Shown: piece after piece, positions 1 through 8,262 of the stretch
Numbering within the stretch: position 1 is the first letter of the stretch
Layout: every line of letters starts with the position of its first letter
Assembly (NCBI GenBank): GCA_038527215.1
Contig: JBCBGC010000005.1
Location: 1 to 64,000 of the forward strand
Source of the DNA: JAWPMV01 sp038527215
GTDB taxonomy: Bacteria; Bacteroidota; Bacteroidia; J057
Length of the DNA: 64,000 nt
Reading direction: 5' to 3'
Translations under genes and position numbers: made by a program
Notes under the pieces: generated by a model
Told to the model about the DNA's origin: nothing
Database searches by the model: none
The model's input: only the letters and a program-made list of their open reading frames with translations

Positions 1-1141
1 ACCACACCTTTTCAGGAACGGGGGTACCCACCACTACGACTTGTCCTACCAGGGGACCCTGGACTTTCATGCCTGTAGATTTGGCTTTTTTCATCATCCG
101 CTGTACAGGTTCCTTCCAGGGGTGCAAGGCCAGGTCAAATTTCCCCCAGTGAACCGGGAGATACACCCGAGCCTGCAGGTCCACCGCAGCTTGGACACTT
201 TCTTCCGGCATCAGGTGAATTTCTGACCACAACTTATTGTAGGCGCCGCACTCCATCAGGGCGATATCAAAAGGGCCATATTTATCCCCAATCTCTTTGA
301 ATCCTGGGAAATAGCCGGAATCCCCGCTGAAATAAAGCCGTTGCTTTTTACCCTGTATCACCCAGGAACTCCAAAGGGTGGAAAAACGATTGGTCATGCC
401 CCGACCTGAAAAATGGCGAGAAGGCGTATTGATCAAGCTTAGGCTATCGTGGATCACAATTTCGTCCCACCATTCGGTTTCACTGATCTGGTCTAGCTGA
501 ACGCCCCATCTTTCCAAATGCGCGCCAATCCCTAATGGAACATAAAAATGCGGCACGATATCTTTTAGCTTATCAATGGTCGGATAATCCAGATGATCAT
601 AGTGGTCATGCGAAATAATCACCCCATCCAGGGGGGGCATGTCCTCCACCGTAACGTGGTATTCGTAATCGAAGCGCTCCGGACCCATAAAAGAGAACAT
701 GGAGGCCCTTTTACCAAAAACAGGGTCCAGCAGAAAGGTTTTGCCTTCAAGTCGTACCAGGAGGCTACTATGACCAAACCAGGTTACCTTGAGCTGATCG
801 GTGGTATCTTCAGCCCAGGTCTTGGCGTCAAAGGGCACTGTCTGAATGGTGGCTGCCGGAGATCTCTCGGGTCCCGGATTCAGCTGCTCTCCCATGATCC
901 CCAGCATATCACTGAAGGACATTTCCATCATGGTTTCTACCGAGTTTTGAAACTGCCCGTCTTTGTAAAGGGGAGAAGCTTCGATCCGCGCCAGCCTTTC
1001 CCCTTCAGGGTTCCCGCCGACCACAGGAGCAAAGTTGAAGAAGACGCCCAGGAAGACACCTACCATCAAAATAAAGCTCCCTAATCCTATAAATGTCCAG
1101 CGCAAGATGCGTCGCAGTAGTGATCGTTGTTTTTGTGCCAT
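1..1141 (-). CDS. MBL-fold metal-dependent hydrolase (NAPE-PLD/UlaG-like), 3' end cut by window
   Basis: The gene is read from an ATG at 1141 towards position 1 with no stop inside the window, so the C-terminus is missing. The protein starts with a basic stretch and one membrane or signal-anchor segment (about residues 14-35), then a metallo-beta-lactamase fold: an early WFGHSS motif, the metal site HDHYDHLD, a later FSGDSG, and PVHWGKF near the cut end. These fit the family of N-acyl-phosphatidylethanolamine phospholipase D-like and UlaG-like hydrolases, probably facing the periplasm. Substrate cannot be told. A possible operator lies just upstream (1149-1166). Family assignment is firm, exact reaction is not. 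Confidence 0.85.
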   Translation of the reverse strand, partial: MAQKQRSLLRRILRWTFIGLGSFILMVGVFLGVFFNFAPVVGGNPEGERLARIEASPLYKDGQFQNSVETMMEMSFSDMLGIMGEQLNPGPERSPAATIQTVPFDAKTWAEDTTDQLKVTWFGHSSLLVRLEGKTFLLDPVFGKRASMFSFMGPERFDYEYHVTVEDMPPLDGVIISHDHYDHLDYPTIDKLKDIVPHFYVPLGIGAHLERWGVQLDQISETEWWDEIVIHDSLSLINTPSRHFSGRGMTNRFSTLWSSWVIQGKKQRLYFSGDSGYFPGFKEIGDKYGPFDIALMECGAYNKLWSEIHLMPEESVQAAVDLQARVYLPVHWGKFDLALHPWKEPVQRMMKKAKSTGMKVQGPLVGQVVVVGTPVPEKVW

Positions 1142-1148
1142 TAGAAAA

Positions 1149-1166
1149 TGAGTGTTTACTTACTCA
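1149..1166. promoter_or_regulatory. Possible operator upstream of the MBL hydrolase gene
   Basis: TGAGT (1149-1153) and ACTCA (1162-1166) form an inverted repeat eight bases before the MBL start codon. The stretch TTACTCACTAT (1160-1170) also occurs exactly in the operator-like site before the tetR gene (52775-52785), so a TetR-type repressor may act here. This is inference from sequence likeness only. Confidence 0.3.
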
Positions 1167-1296
1167 CTATACTGTCTGAACCAGATAAAGTTGCCAAATT
1201 GCCAAAAAAATTACTGACAACAGATAAATCTTCGCTCTTTAAGAAAAGATGCAGCATTTTCTAAGGCTGTATCGTTGTAAGGGAAATCCATTCCTC

Positions 1297-3123
1297 ATGA
1301 AAACTATCCTACTTTTACCTGCTTTTTTTTACGGCCTGATCCAGGCCGCTTTGCCACCGCAAAGCATTGCCCCGCTCTATGATCACCTCCATGAGGTCAA
1401 CGCACAGTGGCAATACCAGACGGACCTACCGTTTTCCCTTAGTGAGACGGTTTTCTTCACGGACGATACCGAGCGTATCCACGCCCACCTTGAACGGGTG
1501 ATCCTCTTGCTTAGACAGCGCCAGCCTGAGCTCTCAGAAGCCGTCCTCGCCAGGCGCCTTCATCTTCTGGACCAGTTGGCCACCTACAGCGAAGCCCGGC
1601 AATTCCCCCAAAACCTTTTTCATGCCCAGCGTCAACCCTATTTCATCGACCATGAGGGAACCGCCTGTGCGGTAGGGCATCTGCTGCAAAAGTCTGGCTT
1701 TGAGGCTTTTGCAGAGAAAGTCTCCCGGGAGATGAACTATGCTTACGTCATGGATATGCCCTACCCTGAATTAGGAAGTTGGGCCCTTTCCCACGGGTTT
1801 ACGAAGGAAGAACTGGCCCTGATCCAGCCGGGTTACTCTCCGACCATTACCTGGAATCCGGTCGGGCATGGTACCGATGGCACCGTCCGTCACATGTACC
1901 ATGATCCGGCTTCCCAGCGGCTTTACGTAGCCGGAGATTTTGACTGGATTGACTCCGTCGCAGCCCATCACATTGCCCTTTCAGAGAATGGACAGTTCCA
2001 GCCCATGGGAGGAGGCCTGGATGGCGAAATCACCAGTATGCAAGCCTTCAACGGGAAGCTCTACGTAGGCGGATATTTTACCAATGGCAAAAACATCGCC
2101 GTATGGGATGGCAATGCCTGGTCCTATGAGCAGGCCATTTCAGATACGGTAACGGCCCTGGCCGTTTTTCAAAATGAGCTCTACGCCACCGGAGCACAAG
2201 GGATAGGCATGTCTGGTACCCAAACAGGCTTTTTTGCAAAAAAACAAAATGGACAATGGCTTAATAAGCGCAGTTTTGAAGGGCCTGCTTATTGCATGAC
2301 GAACCATAATAGTCGTCTATATATCGGAGGGGCACTTTCTCCAGCAAGTTTTCATCCCTACTTCGCCGCATATACCGCTGATGGCAATGCCGTAATACCG
2401 GCTACCCAGTCCTTTGAACGATTGGATGCCCCTATTCGGGATTTTGCTTCCGATGGTACCTTTCTGTATGCCGTTGGAGACCTTTGTGATGACCAGCAAA
2501 ACCCCACCTTTGGCTTTGCTCGTCTGGGAAATTCTGGTTGGGAACTTTTGTACCAAAAAGATCTATCCACCGGGAACTTTAACCGGCGGAGCTTCAAAAA
2601 AGTCATGGTACATCAAAACCAGGTGCTGGTCAGTGGCAACTTCCAGCTTACTCCTTTTGTAGGGATTTATGGAGGCGGAGTGGCAAAGCTGGTCTATCAG
2701 GGAAGTTATAGCTTTCTGGAAGCCGTGAGCATCCTGGATACGACGGTACACGCCATGGCAGAAATGAACGGAGAGTTATTGATTGGGGGTGCCTTTGACA
2801 GCCTGGGCACTACCTGGGACCGCAAAAAGGCAGGTCATCTGCTGAAAACCGATCAATTCACAGGGCTTTTTGACACCGATATATCCCCGCTAAGTCTTCA
2901 TCCAAACCCTATGGAAACCCACAGTCGCACCATCCTGGCCGGTAGTGGTCCCCTTGAGTCTGTGGCCTTGTTTGATGTAAAAGGGCAACAGGTTTCTGTA
3001 CCGATCCATATTCGAGGGAGAGAGATTGAAATCGAGCGGGGAAATTTGGCTCCGGGGATGTATTTCGTCCGGGTAAAAGGGGCTGATCAACAGCTTGGAC
3101 AAGGAAAACTTTTGGTTCGTTAG
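1297..3123 (+). CDS. Secreted beta-propeller-like protein with T9SS type A sorting domain
   Basis: Start chosen at the ATG at 1297 because it gives a clean signal peptide (MKTILLLPAFFYGLIQA); an in-frame ATG at 1249 would add 16 residues in front of it. The mature protein has an alpha-helical N-terminal part (about 30-190, with FIDHEGTACAVGHLLQ), then a run of propeller-like strands with recurring LYVAGDF / LYVGGYF / LYIGGAL patterns, and a C-terminal type A sorting domain (LSLHPNP, then a final KLLVR). It should be exported by the Sec system and then the T9SS to the cell surface or outside. Function unknown. It converges on the epimerase gene with a shared terminator. Confidence 0.8.
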   Translation: MKTILLLPAFFYGLIQAALPPQSIAPLYDHLHEVNAQWQYQTDLPFSLSETVFFTDDTERIHAHLERVILLLRQRQPELSEAVLARRLHLLDQLATYSEARQFPQNLFHAQRQPYFIDHEGTACAVGHLLQKSGFEAFAEKVSREMNYAYVMDMPYPELGSWALSHGFTKEELALIQPGYSPTITWNPVGHGTDGTVRHMYHDPASQRLYVAGDFDWIDSVAAHHIALSENGQFQPMGGGLDGEITSMQAFNGKLYVGGYFTNGKNIAVWDGNAWSYEQAISDTVTALAVFQNELYATGAQGIGMSGTQTGFFAKKQNGQWLNKRSFEGPAYCMTNHNSRLYIGGALSPASFHPYFAAYTADGNAVIPATQSFERLDAPIRDFASDGTFLYAVGDLCDDQQNPTFGFARLGNSGWELLYQKDLSTGNFNRRSFKKVMVHQNQVLVSGNFQLTPFVGIYGGGVAKLVYQGSYSFLEAVSILDTTVHAMAEMNGELLIGGAFDSLGTTWDRKKAGHLLKTDQFTGLFDTDISPLSLHPNPMETHSRTILAGSGPLESVALFDVKGQQVSVPIHIRGREIEIERGNLAPGMYFVRVKGADQQLGQGKLLVR

Positions 3124-3154
3124 AGCGTTAAGCAGTTATTCATTCTCACCAAAA

Positions 3155-3192
3155 CCAACACACCCCATCGGCCAAGGCAGATGGGGTGTTGG
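3155..3192. terminator. Bidirectional terminator between convergent genes
   Basis: A stem of CACCCCATC and GATGGGGTG with a GGCCAAGGCA loop, extended outside by CCAA/TTGG, lies between the T9SS gene (ends 3123) and the epimerase gene (ends 3213). T and A runs around it are weak, so it may act in both directions. Confidence 0.6.
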
Positions 3193-3212
3193 TCATTTTA
3201 TCAAATCCCGGC

Positions 3213-4208
3213 TTAGGCCTGGGACAATTCATGCCTGAAAAAATGAATCACATCATTCAGGATGGATTCCAGGTCATGTTCTATCTCAAAGTCGAGGGTC
3301 GTTTTTAGCTTGGTGATATCCGCGGTGCGCCGGTTCATATCCTCGAATCCTTTTCCATACACACTTTCGTAGTCTTTGTGAACCAGCTTGGAGGAAGAGC
3401 CGCTCATTTCTATCACCTTTTCCGCCAGTTGGTTGATGGTGATTTCAAAGGGATTCCCCACATTGAATTCTTCTCCCACGCCCTTGCCGGTCATCATCAG
3501 TCCCGTAATGGCCCGGACGGCATCAGATACGTGCATGAAGCTCCTTTTTTGCTCCCCGGTGCCAAAGACCACCACATCCTCTCCGGCCAGGGCGGCCCGA
3601 ACAAAATTCGGGATCACCATGCCATATTTGAAGAGCTGCTTGGGCCCTACGGTATTAAAGAAGCGGGCGATGACTACTTCAGTCCCGTATTCTTTGTAGT
3701 AAGCAAAAGCCAGGAATTCATCCATGGACTTGCTATTGGCATAAGCCCAACGATGGTTGCGGGTAGAACCTTCGACCCGATAGTCATTTTCACTCAGCTT
3801 ACGGGTTCCGGTGGGATCCAGCAAGTCCAGGCTTTTGCCATAAATCTCAGAGGTAGAAGCCACCAGGACTCTTTTCTTATACTTTTCGGTCAGTTCGAGC
3901 ACATTGTCCATGCCTCGAATATTGCCCAGTACCGTATGGATGGGATTCTCCATGACCAACTTTACCCCTACCGGAGCGGCCAGGTGATAGCAGTGGTCGC
4001 ACCATTCCATATGGGGCTGTAATTGGTCTTTCTCACAGACATCCCCTATAACCAGTTCAAAACCGGATTGCTGTTTCAGGGCTGCCACGTTTTCCTCTCT
4101 GCCAGTAGAAAGGTTATCAAATGCCCGGACCTGATGTCCGTGTTGTAAGAGGTACTCACATAAGTTAGAGCCGATGAAGCCAGCTCCTCCCGTGACCAGG
4201 ATGTTCAT
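3213..4208 (-). CDS. NAD-dependent epimerase/dehydratase (extended SDR, UDP-glucuronate decarboxylase-like)
   Basis: The 331-residue protein opens with the Rossmann motif GGAGFIGS of extended short-chain dehydrogenases and has the conserved DNLSTG, the LAAPVGV region, STSEIYG and the catalytic YANSK (Tyr-x3-Lys). Such enzymes act on nucleotide sugars (UDP-glucose 4-epimerase, UDP-glucuronate decarboxylase, dTDP-glucose dehydratase). The sequence most recalls the UXS/UDP-glucuronate branch, but the substrate cannot be fixed by eye. No other sugar or glycan genes stand next to it; it is single and followed by a terminator. Confidence 0.85.
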   Translation of the reverse strand: MNILVTGGAGFIGSNLCEYLLQHGHQVRAFDNLSTGREENVAALKQQSGFELVIGDVCEKDQLQPHMEWCDHCYHLAAPVGVKLVMENPIHTVLGNIRGMDNVLELTEKYKKRVLVASTSEIYGKSLDLLDPTGTRKLSENDYRVEGSTRNHRWAYANSKSMDEFLAFAYYKEYGTEVVIARFFNTVGPKQLFKYGMVIPNFVRAALAGEDVVVFGTGEQKRSFMHVSDAVRAITGLMMTGKGVGEEFNVGNPFEITINQLAEKVIEMSGSSSKLVHKDYESVYGKGFEDMNRRTADITKLKTTLDFEIEHDLESILNDVIHFFRHELSQA

Positions 4209-4323
4209 ATAAGAGGTGTTTGAGAAAATTGGGTTGACATATTGCGCTCAAATAACATCATTCCTATCTGGGATCAAACCTAAAAAGAAAGGAATTTACT
4301 ACATGTATTCGGCCTACTTTATG

Positions 4324-4353
4324 AAAAAAGGGCAACCTGTTTTGCAGGTGCCC
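4324..4353 (-). terminator. Rho-independent terminator of pnp
   Basis: Read on the minus strand, a stem of GGGCACCTG and CAGGTTGCCC (one bulged base) is followed by six T. It lies about 50 bases after the pnp stop codon. Confidence 0.8.
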
Positions 4354-4400
4354 TTAAGAATATTTTCCTTGGTGAGAGAGGATCATTCCTCTCCTACCAT

Positions 4401-6614
4401 TTAGTTACGGTCGTTTCTCCGGTAGTTGCCACCGCCACCGCGGCGATCGCCTCCTCTGCCACCTCTTCTTTCTCTTCTCTCAGGCTCCACGTAGCCTTCT
4501 GGCTTCGGCAACAGCACTTTATGGCTCAGGCGGTACTTACCAGATTTTGGATCGATGCCCACCAATTTGATTTTGATATCATCTCCTACGTTGAAGACGC
4601 CTTCCATGCTGCGGAGACGCTCATAAGAGATTTCAGAGATGTGAAGCAGGCCTTCTTTTCCAGGTAGGAATTCAACGAATGCCCCGTAATCCTGGATAGC
4701 TTTGACCTTGGCGTCATACACTTCCCCTACTTCAGGTACCTGAGTCAGGGCGCGAATCTGTTTGACAGCCGCTTCGATATCATCGGCATTGGTAGCAGAA
4801 ATGGTCGCCTTACCGATAGACCCTTCTCCCTCTTCGAGGTTGATGGTGGTATTGGTTTGGGCCTGAATTTCTTTGATGATTTTTCCACCTGGTCCGATCA
4901 CCGTACCAAAGTACTCGTGCGGGATATCCATGGTGAAGAAGCGTGGCGCGTAGCGCGACATTTCCTCTCTTGGCGCAGGCAGGGCCTTCAGCATCTCATT
5001 GAGGATGTGCAGACGTCCTTCTTTAGACTGCTGCAAGGCTTTCTCAATGATTTCAAAGCTCAGGCCTTTGATTTTGATGTCCATCTGACAAGCAGTCAAT
5101 CCTTCTACTGAACCGGCTACTTTGAAGTCCATATCTCCCAGGAAGTCTTCATCTCCCAGAATGTCAGACAGCACCGCAAAGCCATTGTCCGTGGTGATCA
5201 GTCCCATGGCGATACCAGAGACCGGACGGATAATGGGCACCCCGGCGTCCATCAGGGCCAGCGCACCGCCACAAACGGAAGCCATGGAGCTGGAACCATT
5301 AGATTCGAGGATGTTAGAAACTACCCGAATGGTGTAGTCTGTATCCTCAGGTACCATGGGTTTGATCGAACGCTCAGCCAGATTTCCGTGTCCTACTTCA
5401 CGACGCGCAGGTCCGCGGTTGAATTTCACCTCACCGGTAGAGAAACCGGGGAAGTTGTATTGCAACATGAAGCGTTTAGATCCCTGGAAGGTGGCGGTAT
5501 CGATGGTTTGCTCATCCAGCTTGGTACCGAGGGTTACGGTACAAAGGGCCTGGGTTTCCCCCCGGGTAAAGACGGCGGAACCATGCGTACGGGGCAGGAA
5601 GCCAGGTTCACTCCAGATGGGTCGCACGTCGGTGGTGGCACGTCCGTCCAGACGCAGCCCCTCATTCACGATGAGGTTACGTACGACTTCCTTTTGAATT
5701 TTCTTGAAGTATTGAGCGAAGCGAGCGTCAAAGTACTCAGCCTCTTCGTATTTTTCGGTCAGCTCAGTCTTAACGCTTTCTTTGAGTTCACTGAGGGTTT
5801 GAGAACGCACCTGCTTACTCATCGCTCCGCGACCTACCTTATCGAAGGTTTCTACGGTGCGAGACTTGATGTCTTCGTACAGCGCCTCGTCAAATTCCAG
5901 TACATCATATTCACGGGTGGTAGGTCCTACCGCCGCGCGCAGCTCTTCCTGCAGCTCGTTGAATTTAATAATGTGGGTATGCGCGAACTTCAGGGCTTCC
6001 AGCATTTCCTCTTCGGAAACCTCTTTCATTTCCCCTTCCACCATATTGATGGAGTCTTTGGTGCCAGCTACCATGAGATCGATGTCGCAATCGGCCATCT
6101 GCTCGAAAGTAGGGTTGATGACAAATTGGCCACCGATTCTGGCTACCCGCACTTCACAGACGGGTTCTGGGAAAGGAATGTCTGACACCATCAGGGCAGA
6201 TGAGGCAGCCAGGCAGGCCAGCGCATCTGGTTGTTCGTTGGAGTCAGAAGAAATCAGCTGAATCATCAGCTGGGTATCCCCGTGATAGTCATCGGGGAAA
6301 AGCGGGCGTACCGCCCGGTCGATCAGACGAGAAGTCAGAATTTCAGCTTCACCCATCCGGCCGTCCCGCTTGAAGAAGCCGCCAGGGAAGCGACCAGTAG
6401 AGGCAAATTTCTCCATGTAGTCCACGGAGAGCGGGAGAAAGTCGGTTTCGACATTAATTTCTTTACGAGCGACAGCAGTAGCCAGCAGCATTGTTTCGCC
6501 ACAGCGCAGAATCACAGCTCCGTCCGCTTGTTTGGCAAGTGCCCCGGTTTCGATGGATATTTCCCGACCATCATCCAGGGTAATTGATTTCCTTATTACT
6601 TCCATGTTTTGCAT
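4401..6614 (-). CDS. pnp: Polyribonucleotide nucleotidyltransferase (PNPase)
   Basis: This 737-residue protein is a full-length PNPase: two RNase PH domains (about 10-230 and 320-560, with FPGGFFKRDGR and the second-domain FSTGEVKFNRGP), an alpha-helical linker, a KH domain (GTVIGPGGKIIKEIQ) and an S1 domain (GVVYDAKV-type, GKEGLLHISEIS). It degrades RNA 3' to 5' using phosphate and works in the cytoplasm as a trimer. The C-terminus ends in an Arg/Gly-rich tail, common in Bacteroidota RNA-binding proteins. It follows rpsO, the classic pairing. A second ATG at 6605 (MEVIRK) is an equally possible start. Confidence 0.97.
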   Translation of the reverse strand: MQNMEVIRKSITLDDGREISIETGALAKQADGAVILRCGETMLLATAVARKEINVETDFLPLSVDYMEKFASTGRFPGGFFKRDGRMGEAEILTSRLIDRAVRPLFPDDYHGDTQLMIQLISSDSNEQPDALACLAASSALMVSDIPFPEPVCEVRVARIGGQFVINPTFEQMADCDIDLMVAGTKDSINMVEGEMKEVSEEEMLEALKFAHTHIIKFNELQEELRAAVGPTTREYDVLEFDEALYEDIKSRTVETFDKVGRGAMSKQVRSQTLSELKESVKTELTEKYEEAEYFDARFAQYFKKIQKEVVRNLIVNEGLRLDGRATTDVRPIWSEPGFLPRTHGSAVFTRGETQALCTVTLGTKLDEQTIDTATFQGSKRFMLQYNFPGFSTGEVKFNRGPARREVGHGNLAERSIKPMVPEDTDYTIRVVSNILESNGSSSMASVCGGALALMDAGVPIIRPVSGIAMGLITTDNGFAVLSDILGDEDFLGDMDFKVAGSVEGLTACQMDIKIKGLSFEIIEKALQQSKEGRLHILNEMLKALPAPREEMSRYAPRFFTMDIPHEYFGTVIGPGGKIIKEIQAQTNTTINLEEGEGSIGKATISATNADDIEAAVKQIRALTQVPEVGEVYDAKVKAIQDYGAFVEFLPGKEGLLHISEISYERLRSMEGVFNVGDDIKIKLVGIDPKSGKYRLSHKVLLPKPEGYVEPERRERRGGRGGDRRGGGGNYRRNDRN

Positions 6615-6691
6615 TGGTATTGGGTGAGGGAAGGGTGGACGAAAAAGGCGGGAGTGTAGCTAAGTGGTTCGTCCAGCATGCTAGCCCTTCT

Positions 6692-6712
6692 CCGCGGCAA
6701 CCCGCGAGCCTC
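6692..6712 (-). other. Hairpin between rpsO and pnp
   Basis: On the minus strand CTCGCGG-GTTG-CCGCGGAG can fold into a GC-rich stem with one extra G. It lies in the rpsO-pnp spacer, where other bacteria have RNA processing hairpins that let PNPase control its own mRNA. The role here is inference. Confidence 0.35.
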
Positions 6713-6719
6713 GAAAAGC

Positions 6720-6751
6720 AAAAAAATTGGGAATTACTTCCGAATTCCCAA
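6720..6751 (-). terminator. Terminator/attenuator overlapping the rpsO stop codon
   Basis: On the minus strand TTGGGAATT (6751-6743) pairs perfectly with AATTCCCAA (6735-6727) and is followed by seven T. The stem contains the last codons and the stop of rpsO. It should end part of the transcripts between rpsO and pnp. Confidence 0.75.
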
Positions 6752-7009
6752 CTCTTTGATAATCGCTCTGTATCGTTCAATGTCTGAGCGCTTCAGATAA
6801 TCAAGCATCCTTCTGCGCTTACCTACTAGCCTTTGCAGGCCCATCTGGGTAGACTTGTCTTTTTTGTTCTTTTTCAGATGTTCGGTGAGGTGCTGGATAC
6901 GGTATGTCCAGAGGGCGATTTGAGACTCAGGAGAGCCTGTGTCAGTACCCTTTTTCTCGTGTCCGTATTTTTGGAAGATCTCCTCCTTCAATTCCTTGTA
7001 TAAATACAT
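6734..7009 (-). CDS. rpsO: 30S ribosomal protein S15
   Basis: The 91-residue protein has the full S15 signature: GTDTGSPESQIA, then LTEHLKKNKKD, a QMGLQRLVGKRRRMLDYL core and IERYRAIIKELGIRK at the end. It binds 16S rRNA in the small subunit platform. It is the first gene of an rpsO-pnp pair, with a good -7 box upstream (7047-7054) and a terminator-like stem covering its stop codon, so the two genes can be expressed at different levels. Confidence 0.98.
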   Translation of the reverse strand: MYLYKELKEEIFQKYGHEKKGTDTGSPESQIALWTYRIQHLTEHLKKNKKDKSTQMGLQRLVGKRRRMLDYLKRSDIERYRAIIKELGIRK

Positions 7010-7025
7010 TGATCCTCTTGGATTT

Positions 7026-7067
7026 AGACTTTAATTTTTGAACATGCAAATATAGAGATTAAAGTCT
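7026..7067 (-). promoter_or_regulatory. rpsO promoter flanked by an inverted repeat
   Basis: On the minus strand TATATTTG (7054-7047) matches the Bacteroidota -7 consensus TAnnTTTG, 37 bases before the rpsO start. The box is bracketed by perfect 10-base inverted arms, AGACTTTAAT (7026-7035) and ATTAAAGTCT (7058-7067), which could be a repressor site or a structured leader. Confidence 0.55.
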
Positions 7068-7165
7068 GAGAAAAAAAAGTAGAATCACGCTTTTCTAAGG
7101 AAAAATAAAATATCTCCTTATCGAGGGATTAGGGGCCTTGAAGGGGGCGGGAGAGCCAGGCCTGG

Positions 7166-8086
7166 TCAGGCCTCATTTTTCTTCTTGACCAATACGTTCT
7201 TTCCCTCTTGCAAAGCCCCCTCTTCGGCCAATTCCTGCAGCTTAGGCTTATGCCGAAAGTCTGAAACCACATGCAGATCGCGTTGCGGAAAAGGAATCTG
7301 AATCTCAGCCTTACGGAAGTCTGACTCTATCATAAAACGCAGGTCGCTCTTAATTTCCTCAAAGTCCTGGGTGGAAGCTACCCAAAAGAGCAGTTCGAAG
7401 ATCAGGGCCGAATCCCCGAAATCCAGAAACCGGACCTTCGGTTCGGGGGTTTTGAGGACCAGGCCATGGGTTTCGGCCACCCCTTTCATGGTTTTGCGCA
7501 CCAGCTGAATATTGGTGCCATAGGCCACGCCTACCTGCAAGCGAAAGCGGGTTTCTTTATCATTGAAATTCCAGTTGACGACATTGGTGCTGGTAAAGCT
7601 AGAGTTGGGGACAATCACCGACACAGAATCCAGGGTTTCCAGGACGGTAGATCTCAGCCTGATCTCCTTGACGGTTCCCTCCAATTTTAAGCTATCCACA
7701 TAGATCATGTCTCCGACTTCAATAGTCCCTTCAAATAAGATGATGATGCCTGAGACAACGTCATCGAAGGTATGCTGCATCGCTAAGCCGATCCCGACGA
7801 ATAGCGCGGCAGAAGAGGCAATCAACAGATTGAGGTCTAAGCCAAGATTGGTCAGGACGATGATCACCGTGATTACATATAAGAAGTATTTGGCGATCTG
7901 TACCAGGGCCAGCCTTCTGCCGTCATCCATGGGGATGCGGCCTTTTTTCCCCATCCGGCGCAGGAGCTTAGCAAACAACCAAAGCACCACTCTCGCCACC
8001 ACCAGGGCCAGGACTATATAAAGCAGGTTGGTCAGGGAAAAATTTCCTGCCAAATTCTCAAAAGCCGAATTAATTTGATCTAGCAT
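7166..8086 (-). CDS. MscS-family small-conductance mechanosensitive channel
   Basis: The protein (306 residues from the chosen start) has two or three N-terminal membrane helices, the pore-lining helix with LFVGIGLAMQHTFDDVVSGIIILFEG typical of MscS (alternating Gly/Ala, shown here only in part as GIGLAMQHTF), and a cytoplasmic beta/alpha domain (GTVKEIRLRST, IVPNS, then VGVAYGT). It should release ions during osmotic downshock. An ATG at 8146 would add 20 residues; I prefer 8086 because a near-consensus -7 box (CATATTTG) lies between the two, near 8145-8152. Single gene, between rpsO and a divergent PorV-like gene. Confidence 0.9.
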   Translation of the reverse strand: MLDQINSAFENLAGNFSLTNLLYIVLALVVARVVLWLFAKLLRRMGKKGRIPMDDGRRLALVQIAKYFLYVITVIIVLTNLGLDLNLLIASSAALFVGIGLAMQHTFDDVVSGIIILFEGTIEVGDMIYVDSLKLEGTVKEIRLRSTVLETLDSVSVIVPNSSFTSTNVVNWNFNDKETRFRLQVGVAYGTNIQLVRKTMKGVAETHGLVLKTPEPKVRFLDFGDSALIFELLFWVASTQDFEEIKSDLRFMIESDFRKAEIQIPFPQRDLHVVSDFRHKPKLQELAEEGALQEGKNVLVKKKNEA

Positions 8087-8262
8087 ATACTTATATCCTA
8101 CGATAAAGATCGAAAAAAAGCCAAAAAGACGGGCAGGAGTTCGCAAATATGCCTTTGACCGCCTGAGTCTGAGGCTGCCAAAAGTCTGATTCTCCCATTT
8201 CTTTTCCCTTTTTTCTTTGGTTTTCCATGGTTACTTATGTCCCACAATCCATGACTTTTACC

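Noticed and set aside
4216..4404. Plus-strand frame of 62 codons between epimerase and pnp
   Set aside because: It includes the pnp terminator and has no likeness.
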